This document shows, one piece after another, positions 1 to 6,009 of a stretch of DNA of 12,266 bases. The notes under the pieces are model-generated. The model saw only the letters and a program-made list of their open reading frames with translations. It was not told the DNA's origin and did no database searches. This stretch comes from an uncultured Megasphaera sp. GTDB lineage: Bacteria > Bacillota > Negativicutes > Veillonellales > Megasphaeraceae. The position numbers and the translations under genes are program-made. The stretch lies in assembly GCA_900548635.1 (NCBI GenBank), contig URLP01000045.1:1-12266 (forward strand). The letters are read 5' to 3'. How positions within the stretch are numbered: the first letter of the stretch is position 1; each line of letters begins with the position of its first letter.

Positions 1-71
1 GCGGCGCCGCCGACTTCTTCGACTTCTACTTCATATGCTTTGCCATTGACTGTAACCTTAAACTTTTTCAT
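1..71 (-). CDS. mmdC: Methylmalonyl-CoA decarboxylase gamma subunit (biotin carrier), N-terminus only
   Basis: Only the first 23 codons lie in the window; the gene runs off the left edge. They read MKKFKVTVNGKAYEVEVEEV followed by Gly-Gly-Ala. This matches the start of biotinyl carrier subunits of sodium-pumping decarboxylases, where a short beta-rich N-terminus precedes an Ala/Pro-rich linker and a C-terminal biotinyl domain. Neither the linker nor the biotin-lysine motif is visible. A perfect AGGAGG (81-86) precedes the ATG. The gene follows mmdD by 33 bases, so it is probably co-transcribed with mmdA and mmdD. The subunit would carry carboxybiotin from the carboxyltransferase to the membrane beta subunit, presumably encoded further left. 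Confidence 0.85.
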   Translation of the reverse strand, partial: MKKFKVTVNGKAYEVEVEEVGGA

Positions 72-104
72 ATCGTAAATCCTCCTGGATAGTAAATTCA
101 GAAA

Positions 105-599
105 TCAGCGATTCATGCCGCCCAGACGAGCTGCCATGGCCCAGTTTTCCCGATGACGCTTGTAACCGCGCCGCTGGGGACGGATGGAACGGATAGCGGC
201 CGGTGAATAGCCAGCCGCTGCGACGGCAGCCATGATGACGGCGACGACTTCGTCCGGCACGCCTTCTTCTTCTGCTGCCGCTGCCTTTTCCGCTTTAACA
301 ACCGTCATGGGACGGGCTGCGACGACAGCAGGCTGGCGCTGGCCGACAGGGACGACGGGATTGGCCAGTTCCTTTTTTTCTTCTTCCGCTTTTTCCGAAG
401 CCTGTGGGACCGTTTTTTCAGATTTCACCGCGTCCTTCAAGTCGTGGACGGCTTCCGCCAATTCTTTGACGCTCTTCTGGTATTCTGCGACATCCTGCAG
501 TTTCCCTTCCAGGGCACTGAAGCGCGAGTTATAGTACTTGCAGAGGACCAAGGTCATGACGATCAAGAGGGCGATGACGGCAAATAGAATTTCAATCAT
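105..599 (-). CDS. mmdD: Methylmalonyl-CoA decarboxylase delta subunit, OadG-like membrane anchor
   Basis: A 164-residue protein with one N-terminal membrane helix (about residues 2-20), a predicted coiled coil (about 26-60), a charged then Ala/Val/Pro-rich linker (about 60-112) and a C-terminal segment. The last part, DEVVAVIMAAVAA followed by SIRPQRRGYKRHRENWAMAAR, is typical of the OadG/MmdD family. In that family the delta subunit anchors and assembles the soluble carboxyltransferase and biotin carrier onto the membrane beta subunit. The ribosome-binding site GGAGG overlaps the mmdA stop codon, which suggests translational coupling. The linker is alanine- and proline-rich, as is common for this subunit. 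The next gene starts only 33 bases downstream, leaving no room for a separate epsilon subunit. Confidence 0.85.
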   Translation of the reverse strand: MIEILFAVIALLIVMTLVLCKYYNSRFSALEGKLQDVAEYQKSVKELAEAVHDLKDAVKSEKTVPQASEKAEEEKKELANPVVPVGQRQPAVVAARPMTVVKAEKAAAAEEEGVPDEVVAVIMAAVAAAGYSPAAIRSIRPQRRGYKRHRENWAMAARLGGMNR

Positions 600-611
600 G
601 AGACAGCCTCC

Positions 612-2141
<1,530 letters not shown>

Positions 2142-2165
2142 TCAAATACCTCCAATACAAAAAGA

Positions 2166-2183
2166 CATAGTATTGCATAGTAT
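2166..2183. repeat. Direct repeat at the predicted mmdA transcription start
   Basis: CATAGTAT occurs at 2166-2173 and again at 2176-2183, a 10-base period of about one helical turn. The pair sits between the -10 box and the mmdA ribosome-binding site, over the predicted start of transcription. Such an arrangement could be a repressor site; no regulator is identified. Confidence 0.4.
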
Positions 2184-2186
2184 ATA

Positions 2187-2215
2187 ATTATATCATGGAA
2201 TCACCCATTTTAAAA
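2187..2215 (-). promoter_or_regulatory. Promoter of the mmd operon (extended -10)
   Basis: Read on the minus strand, TGATATAAT (2195-2187) is an exact extended -10 motif (TGn-TATAAT). At 17 bases upstream there is only a weak -35, TTTTAA (2215-2210), with three of six consensus bases. An extended -10 can offset a poor -35. The predicted start of transcription is near 2180, giving a leader of about 40 bases before mmdA. Two direct repeats cover the predicted start (separate entry). Confidence 0.6.
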
Positions 2216-2308
2216 CACTTTCTTACTCATTACCTCGGACTCATAGGCGGCTATGCCACTTTGAACTCTGGATTGTATTACGACCGTGTGCCACCTGTCA
2301 TAAATTCC

Positions 2309-2354
2309 GGCTATGCACAGGATTCGCGCGGGTTCGCCACACGCGAACCCCTAC
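2309..2354 (+). repeat. Dispersed hairpin repeat, copy A
   Basis: A GGCTATGCACAGGATTCGCG arm leads into a perfect 8-bp stem, GGGTTCGC / GCGAACCC (2330-2337 and 2343-2350), with loop CACAC and tail CTAC. The flanks match copy C at 5879-5925, while the stem sequence differs but still pairs. A second short hairpin, GGACAC / GTGTCC (2365-2370 and 2380-2385), follows at once. No gene is seen in 2216-2463. Confidence 0.6.
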
Positions 2355-2463
2355 GGGCGGTCAGGGACACGCCACGTTTGTGTCCGATTATGTGCGCCTC
2401 TACGATCGTATAAAAAATTAATATCGCCTGCCTGCAATTTCGTAGGGATCGCCGTGTGTGTTA

Positions 2464-2484
2464 TGTGCAATAACATAGTTTACA
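2464..2484 (+). repeat. Left inverted end of the IS481-like element
   Basis: ACATAGTTTACA (2473-2484) is the reverse complement of the right-end unit TGTAAACGATGT apart from one base. The preceding AATA also matches. Only one copy of the motif is present here, against three at the right end. Confidence 0.6.
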
Positions 2485-2549
2485 TAAATAGGGGTCTTCC
2501 CCCTACTGAAAAAAGTGATACTTTTAGGCATAAGAAGGAGTTGATTCTT

Positions 2550-3280
2550 ATACCATGGGAAGAAAGGAATGTCACCAAATCTATGTTACGCAAAGAATTC
2601 GTTGAACGGGTACTTGCTCATGAGAAGAGCAAAAAAGCCCTTTGTCTTGAATATGGAATCAGTCGTCCTACAGGAGACAAGTGGATTAAGAGGTATCGTG
2701 AAAATTCTTCTTGTGAAGAACTTTCACGAGAACCTCATCACCGTGCCAATCGCACATCCCCTGAAATGGAAGCACTGGTCATCAAGACACGAAAAGAAAA
2801 TTATGACGCGTGTGCCTTAGTTGTCCATACCCTTTTGAAACGACAAGGTATTCCAAACGTTCCCTGTGTCCGTACCATTAACAATATCTTTCATCGGTAC
2901 GGCTTGATCACACCGGACGCCAGTCAGGCAGCTACACCTTATACACGTTTCGAAAAAGAAGCTCCTAACGACATGTGGCAAACCGATTTCATCGGTCACT
3001 TCGCCTTGAAAACCCAAAGACGCTGCCATTCTTTTTAAGGCGCATCAAAAGTTCCGGCTATCTCACCTACGGAGGACAAGGCTACTTTCTCAGTGAAGCA
3101 TTAGGCAACAAAATTGTCGCTGTCCGGGAGACAAAGTTGGATGGAAACTCCATTTTAACCTTGTACTTTAGGTAATTCATCATCGGGAAGATTGACGTAA
3201 ATAAACAAGTATTCCTGATGAAACGGGCTTATCTGATTCACAACAATCCTCGTTTAGAAGGAAAATTAAAGCTTCAATAA
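2550..3280 (+). pseudogene. IS481-family DDE transposase, start lost, centre deleted, nonsense codon
   Basis: The N-terminal part (2550-3035) encodes about 162 residues, with a helix-turn-helix around EYGISRPTGDKWIKRY and the beginning of the catalytic core, NDMWQTDFIGHFAL. The Asp of WQTDF is the expected first DDE residue. The frame ends right after RRCHSF at TAA (3036-3038). In another frame, 3038-3277 encodes the family's C-terminus (GYFLSEALGNKIVAVRETK, then DGNSILTLYFR). The second Asp and the Glu are therefore deleted, with a frame change at the junction. A TAA at 3173-3175 interrupts the C-terminal part, which otherwise continues to 3280. The expected start, nine bases after AAGGAG, is ATA (2550-2552), probably a mutated ATG. 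No active protein is expected. Confidence 0.8.
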
Positions 3281-3289
3281 GAAGAAATT

Positions 3290-3361
3290 TGTAAACGATG
3301 TGCTTGCATAAAGTGTAAAGGATGTCCTTGCACAAAATGTAAACGATGTTATTCTTGACAT
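3290..3361 (+). repeat. Three 24-bp direct repeats at the right end of the insertion element
   Basis: TGTAAACGATGT (3290), TGTAAAGGATGT (3314) and TGTAAACGATGT (3338) recur at exactly 24-base intervals. The intervening bases are related (GCTTGCAT, CCTTGCAC, TATTCTTG). The array lies between the transposase remnant and the element's end. It may be a set of transposase-binding sites. It is not a CRISPR array: the spacing leaves no unique spacers. Confidence 0.7.
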
Positions 3362-3407
3362 TATGGCGCCCCCTACGCGACGGGCTTAGCCACGTGATTA
3401 TTTAATA

Positions 3408-3602
3408 GTCGCCACAAGGCGACCTTGTATGGGCGTCCGCTATGCGCCGCAGGGGCCACCCGAGGACGCATTGTCAGTTTGATGACAAAGGCACACAGCG
3501 CCATCGTTGTAGGGGTCGCCGTGTGGGCGACCCGCTATGCGCTGAGGGCATCCCAAAGCGTCATTGTCACTTTGAGTTTAAAGGCGCGCAGCGCCATCTG
3601 AG
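3408..3602. repeat. Degenerate tandem repeat, about 95-base period
   Basis: Two diverged units begin with GCTATGCGC (3439 and 3534), run through an ATTGTCA motif and a GCAGCGCCATC-like end, and finish at 3505 and 3598. Each is preceded by a GTCGCC/GGCGAC hairpin (3408-3423 and 3514-3531). Open frames across this region look like chance translations of repeat DNA. No gene is seen from 3377 to 3656. Confidence 0.55.
3509..3540 (-). repeat. Dispersed hairpin repeat, copy B
   Basis: GGGTCGCC / GGCGACCC (3513-3520 and 3526-3533) form a perfect 8-bp stem around GTGTG. Read on the minus strand, the stem is followed by CTAC, as in copies A and C, and its loop CACAC is the same as in copy A. Confidence 0.6.
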
Positions 3603-3656
3603 TCCGAGCGATGCGCCAGCGAGCCCATCGATGAACGAACTACGATGTTTGCTAAA

Positions 3657-4100
3657 TCAATAGAAGCTGCGGCCGTAGGCTAATTCGAAAGCCATCTGGC
3701 CGGCCGGCAGGGCGACGCCGGTGGCGGCCCAGCTGCCTTGCGGGTCCAGGTAGCGCCAATCGCCGTTGTTGTCGAGGACGCACATGCGGTCTGAATCCAT
3801 GTTGTAGTAGAAGTAGTAGGTCTTGACGCCGACGATTTCGCCTTCGCCGCCGTTGTAGAAATCGTTTTCGTCACCGACGGCGCTTTTGGCTGTAACGACA
3901 TTGATGGCCAACTTGTAATAGGGCGGGGCGTACATCTGGTTGACCAGCGACGTCTTGTCTACATACCAGGCCGTGCCCATATGGCCGTCCACGCGGACAT
4001 AGTCCGAATTGCCGTTCAGGTAGTACGGATAATTGGCCGAAGCCACAGAAGCAAAGGCCAGCAGCAGCAAGGTAAAGAAAACAGTACAAAGTTTTTTCAT
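3657..4100 (-). CDS. Small secreted protein of unknown function
   Basis: A 147-residue protein with a clear Sec signal peptide: KK at 2-3, a hydrophobic core (about 6-19) and a likely cleavage site ASA|NYP after residue 22. The mature part, about 125 residues, is rich in Tyr, Gly and Asp, with VDKTSLVNQMYAPPYYKLAI near 48-67 and DNNGDWRYLDPQGSW near 110-124. This suggests a compact beta-rich fold exported to the periplasm or cell surface. I recognise no named domain. I have a general recollection of similar short secreted proteins in Veillonellales, but this is unchecked. Cys5 lies in the signal peptide and does not form a lipobox. AAAGGTGG gives a good ribosome-binding site. The gene is monocistronic, between repeat DNA and the hemerythrin terminator. 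Confidence 0.75.
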   Translation of the reverse strand: MKKLCTVFFTLLLLAFASVASANYPYYLNGNSDYVRVDGHMGTAWYVDKTSLVNQMYAPPYYKLAINVVTAKSAVGDENDFYNGGEGEIVGVKTYYFYYNMDSDRMCVLDNNGDWRYLDPQGSWAATGVALPAGQMAFELAYGRSFY

Positions 4101-4147
4101 AAAGATTCCACCTTTCGAAATACACTCAAATCTTTAAGCTACTGTAG

Positions 4148-4153
4148 ATTATA
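4148..4153 (-). promoter_or_regulatory. Probable -10 box for the secreted-protein gene
   Basis: A perfect TATAAT reads on the minus strand about 48 bases upstream of the start codon. No convincing -35 hexamer is found 16-18 bases further up, so the promoter may be weak or need an activator. Confidence 0.45.
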
Positions 4154-4186
4154 CACACGCCCGTAGACAGATTCTGTCATCGTGCC

Positions 4187-4220
4187 AAAAAAGGGCTGCC
4201 GCATTAAGCGACGAGCCCTT
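4187..4220 (-). terminator. Rho-independent terminator after the hemerythrin operon
   Basis: On the minus strand AAGGGCT (4220-4214) pairs with AGCCCTT (4197-4191). The stem extends with a bulge to a TTAAT loop and is followed by a run of T. It lies 15 bases after the hemerythrin stop and separates that operon from the secreted-protein gene. The opposite strand has A residues before and only TT after, so it should work mainly in this direction. Confidence 0.8.
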
Positions 4221-4222
4221 GT

Positions 4223-4246
4223 AGTTTGTAGTCTTTAGTTTGTAGT
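4223..4246. repeat. Short repeat AGTTTGTAGT, two copies, 14-base period
   Basis: AGTTTGTAGT occurs at 4223-4232 and 4237-4246, covering the last codons and stop of the hemerythrin gene and the spacer up to the terminator. Comparable TTTG-type repeats flank the terminator at 5972-6007. Confidence 0.5.
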
Positions 4247-4801
4247 TATATGGTATTTCTTTTCCAGGCGGTCCAGGAGGTCCATGTAGCCTTTGGCGAA
4301 GTCCGGGCCTTCTTCGGCTTCCATTTCGTGGACGGTGGTGTCAATCTTATTTTTGATGTCGTCCGAGAGGCCGCGGTCGGCCAGGGGATAGACGACGTTG
4401 TTTTCTTTTTCGACGTGCTGCTGCAGGCGGTTGGCATAGGCCATGGCTTCCGTGATGATCTGCAGTTTATATTCCGTCTTCGGTTCTTCGGCGTAGAGTT
4501 TGAGAGCTTCGTCGAGGGCGCGGACGTGGGCGCGGACGAGGTCGTGTTCGACGAGCATGCCGTGTTTGATGATGATCGATGCGACTTCTTCAAGATGGTC
4601 GACCATTTCCGGGAAGAGAACGAGTTCTTCCCGGCGATGATGATGGCCATCGGCATAGCGGCGGATGAAATCGAGGATTTCCGCGAATTCTTTCTGATCG
4701 ATTTCAGCTCCTTCGAGGATGCCGCAGCAAATTTCTTTGATGACTTTCAGCATGCGGGAAATGTTGGCATGCTGTTTGACCATAACTTCTGTACAGTACA
4801 T
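4235..4801 (-). CDS. Hemerythrin HHE-domain di-iron protein
   Basis: A 188-residue, mostly helical cytoplasmic protein with the ligand pattern of a hemerythrin di-iron site: His11 (KQHANI), a His triplet at 53-55 followed by Glu58/Glu59 (HHHRREE), His86 (VEHD) and His129 with Glu133 (QQHVEKENNVVYP). Bacterial HHE proteins bind oxygen or nitric oxide, or act in iron-sulfur repair as in RIC/YtfE/ScdA. RIC-type proteins usually carry an N-terminal ScdA_N domain. None is fused here, but a DUF1858 protein is encoded as the first gene of the same operon. The gene follows the 197-residue protein by 23 bases and ends at a terminator. GGGGAG upstream supports the start; the later Met7 has no such site. 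Substrate and partner are inferred only. Confidence 0.85.
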   Translation of the reverse strand: MYCTEVMVKQHANISRMLKVIKEICCGILEGAEIDQKEFAEILDFIRRYADGHHHRREELVLFPEMVDHLEEVASIIIKHGMLVEHDLVRAHVRALDEALKLYAEEPKTEYKLQIITEAMAYANRLQQHVEKENNVVYPLADRGLSDDIKNKIDTTVHEMEAEEGPDFAKGYMDLLDRLEKKYHITTN

Positions 4802-4823
4802 GATGTTCTCTCCCCTTTCGTAT

Positions 4824-5417
4824 TTACGCAGCTTTTTTGACGATTTCGTACTGGCCGTCAGCCGGGCTGACCATAGTGTAGTCCGTGCCGGCGAGAATGC
4901 CTTCGACTAAGGACTGGCGCAGGGCATAGTAGAGGTCGCCGCGGCCCTGCCAGAAATCGCTGTGCAGGTCCATCGTGCGGTCCCAGGCGATGCGGTTGTC
5001 GTCGCTTTCGCGGACGCGGTTGACCTGGTCGCAGGGCATGCCGTCGAGGAGCAGGTCGTCCAGGCGGTGGAAGGCTTCCGGTGCCGTAGCGGCGCTCAGG
5101 TTCTGGCTGGCACCGAAGTCGTAAGCGGCTTTTTTTAGTGCTTCCAGGCGGGCATCATCATTGCCGGCAACGGCGAGGACGAAAGCGGCATAGCGGCCTT
5201 CGGCGTCGTGGATGCGGGACTGGAGCCAGCCGTGGATGTTCGCTTCATCGATGACTTCATCGAGTTTGCGGCGGTCTTTGCTGCAGTATTTATCAGCCAA
5301 GTCTTCATCGGACCAGCCCTGCGCTGTGGCAACGCGGACGAGTTCGTCGATCAAGCTTTCCTGGAACTGGATTTTATTGTAAAGCCAAAAATGGATAGGG
5401 CCTAAAAATGCGCTCAT
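4824..5417 (-). CDS. Uncharacterised protein between DUF1858 and hemerythrin genes
   Basis: A 197-residue soluble protein, predicted mainly helical, with no signal peptide or membrane segment. I do not recognise a named domain. Possible functional residues are His9 (GPIHFWLYNKIQFQE), Glu58/His62/His70/Glu73 (in DEANIHGWLQSRIHDAE), His117 (AFHRLDDLLLDG), the DGMPCD motif with Cys129 and His152 (DLHSDFWQ). These spaced His, Glu and aromatic residues could hold a metal or heme, which is a guess. It sits 25 bases after the DUF1858 gene and 23 before the hemerythrin gene, so it probably works with both. GGAGG eight bases before the ATG fixes the start. The DGMPCD motif loosely recalls the GMHCLGC of its neighbour, without implying homology. 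Confidence 0.8.
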   Translation of the reverse strand: MSAFLGPIHFWLYNKIQFQESLIDELVRVATAQGWSDEDLADKYCSKDRRKLDEVIDEANIHGWLQSRIHDAEGRYAAFVLAVAGNDDARLEALKKAAYDFGASQNLSAATAPEAFHRLDDLLLDGMPCDQVNRVRESDDNRIAWDRTMDLHSDFWQGRGDLYYALRQSLVEGILAGTDYTMVSPADGQYEIVKKAA

Positions 5418-5442
5418 TGTCGTTTCCTCCTCTTATCGTCTC

Positions 5443-5685
5443 TTACTGTTTGTTTGCTTCAATGGCAACGTTGACGGCTTTGGTAACAATTTCCGGGTCG
5501 AGGCCATGGACGAAGCAGGCGTTTGCCAGGCTTTCCTGCTGGGAAGACGGGCAGCCCAGGCAGTGCATGCCCTGACCGATGAGGGTATCGACGACTTCCG
5601 GATGCATGCGCAGGATATCGCCCATGATCATGTCAGACGTAACTTTTTCATTAGCAGCAAATTTATTCAGAACGGATTTCAACAT
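5443..5685 (-). CDS. DUF1858 (ScdA_N-like) CxxC protein
   Basis: An 80-residue protein matching the small DUF1858 family: helical N-terminus, DMIMGDILRMHPEVVDTLIG, then the signature GMHCLGCPSSQQESL with a Cys42-Leu-Gly-Cys45 pair and His41. A third cysteine is at 57. The related ScdA_N domain forms the N-terminus of RIC di-iron repair proteins, where its cysteines are needed for function. It is the first gene of a three-gene operon ending with a hemerythrin protein, which fits a split form of such a protein. AGGAGGT seven bases before the ATG supports the start. Stand-alone DUF1858 proteins are common in anaerobes and their biochemical role is unsettled. Confidence 0.85.
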   Translation of the reverse strand: MLKSVLNKFAANEKVTSDMIMGDILRMHPEVVDTLIGQGMHCLGCPSSQQESLANACFVHGLDPEIVTKAVNVAIEANKQ

Positions 5686-5759
5686 AGTAACTACCTCCTA
5701 AAGTATGTGGACAACTTTTATCTTATCTCTGAGTGAGCTTTCTCTCAACTTCTGAACGT

Positions 5760-5765
5760 AGTATA
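5760..5765 (-). promoter_or_regulatory. -10 box of the DUF1858-hemerythrin operon
   Basis: TATACT reads on the minus strand, predicting transcription from about 5753 and a 68-base leader. At 17 bases upstream there is only CAGATT, a poor -35, which suggests dependence on an activator. Upstream at 5803-5820 are two ATTTGAAAA repeats, AT-rich like an UP element. Confidence 0.55.
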
Positions 5766-5786
5766 CCATGGAGATGAAGGGGAATC

Positions 5787-5802
5787 TGTTGTTATTACAA
5801 CA
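5787..5802. promoter_or_regulatory. Palindromic operator centred at -41.5
   Basis: TGTTGTTATTACAACA has perfect 6-bp arms, TGTTGT and ACAACA, around TATT. Taking the TATACT box as -12 to -7, the palindrome spans -49 to -34 with its centre at -41.5. That is the class II position at which CRP/FNR-family activators contact RNA polymerase. The half-site resembles but does not equal FNR (TTGAT) or CRP (TGTGA) sites, so a relative such as HcpR or another NO- or redox-responsive regulator is possible. Confidence 0.55.
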
Positions 5803-5878
5803 TTTGAAAAAATTTGAAAAAAATCGTTCGTCGTAGGTCGTTCATCGTTTGTCGAAAATCCACGCAAATACAGAATGA

Positions 5879-5925
5879 GGCTATCCACAGGATTCACGCG
5901 GGCCTCCGGCTATGGAGGCCCCTAC
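5879..5925 (+). repeat. Dispersed hairpin repeat, copy C
   Basis: GGCTATCCACAGGATTCACG leads into a perfect stem, GGGCCTCC / GGAGGCCC (5900-5907 and 5914-5921), with loop GGCTAT and tail CTAC. Compared with copy A the flanks match but the stem is replaced by another self-complementary pair. The spacer 5816-5971 holds no gene; it also contains TCGTT-rich and CAAACG-type short repeats. Confidence 0.6.
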
Positions 5926-5971
5926 AAAGTTTAAACCATCACGTCAAACGGCAAACGCCAAACGAACCACG

Positions 5972-6007
5972 AAAAAAGGGCTGCCGTGCAGGCGGCAGCC
6001 CTTTTTT
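5972..6007 (-). terminator. Strong bidirectional terminator after yebC
   Basis: GGGCTGCCG (5978-5986) pairs perfectly with CGGCAGCCC (5993-6001) around TGCAGG. A six-A run lies on one side and a six-T run on the other, so it can terminate in both directions. It starts two bases after the yebC stop and ends the ylxM-to-yebC operon. The GGGCTGCC core is shared with the terminator at 4187-4220. Confidence 0.92.
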
Positions 6008-6009
6008 CT

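Larger units (their letters stand above)
2464..3360 (+). mobile_element. Decayed IS481-family insertion element
   Basis: The element holds a broken IS481-type transposase and inverted ends. The left end has ATAACATAGTTTACA (about 2470-2484). The right end has TGTAAACGATGTTAT (about 3338-3352), its inverted counterpart with one mismatch. A possible 5-bp target duplication, TTATG, is found at 2461-2465 and 3361-3365, so the exact left boundary is uncertain by a few bases. The outermost bases do not align without a gap. It is about 0.9 kb long, shorter than an intact relative because the centre of the transposase gene is missing. It is the only plus-strand gene remnant in the window. Confidence 0.7.
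2442..3376. other. Hairpin interrupted by the insertion element
   Basis: GTAGGGATCGCC (2442-2453) lies just left of the insertion element and GGCGCCCCCTAC (3365-3376) just right of it. They pair at 10 of 12 positions as inverted arms. The left side (2442-2460) also matches the hairpin at 3509-3527 at 17 of 19 positions. Removing the element would restore a hairpin with a short GT-rich loop, so it probably inserted into the loop of an older repeat. Confidence 0.45.

Noticed and set aside
72..104. Possible very small epsilon-subunit gene between mmdD and mmdC
   Set aside because: Only 33 bases are available and they contain the mmdC ribosome-binding site.
2195..2413. Small plus-strand open frame left of the insertion element
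   Set aside because: It overlaps the mmdA promoter and hairpin repeats, has no ribosome-binding site and gives an unrecognisable protein.
2554..2605. ATG in CCATGG as the transposase start
   Set aside because: It is in the wrong frame and stops after 16 codons. The transposase frame passes through ATA-CCA-TGG, and the likely lost start is the ATA.
3290..3361. Possible CRISPR array
   Set aside because: The repeats are 24 bases apart from start to start, leaving no unique spacers, and no cas gene is present. They belong to the insertion element's end.
3442..3663. Small plus-strand open frame in the tandem repeat
   Set aside because: Its translation follows the repeated DNA units, and no start signals are seen.
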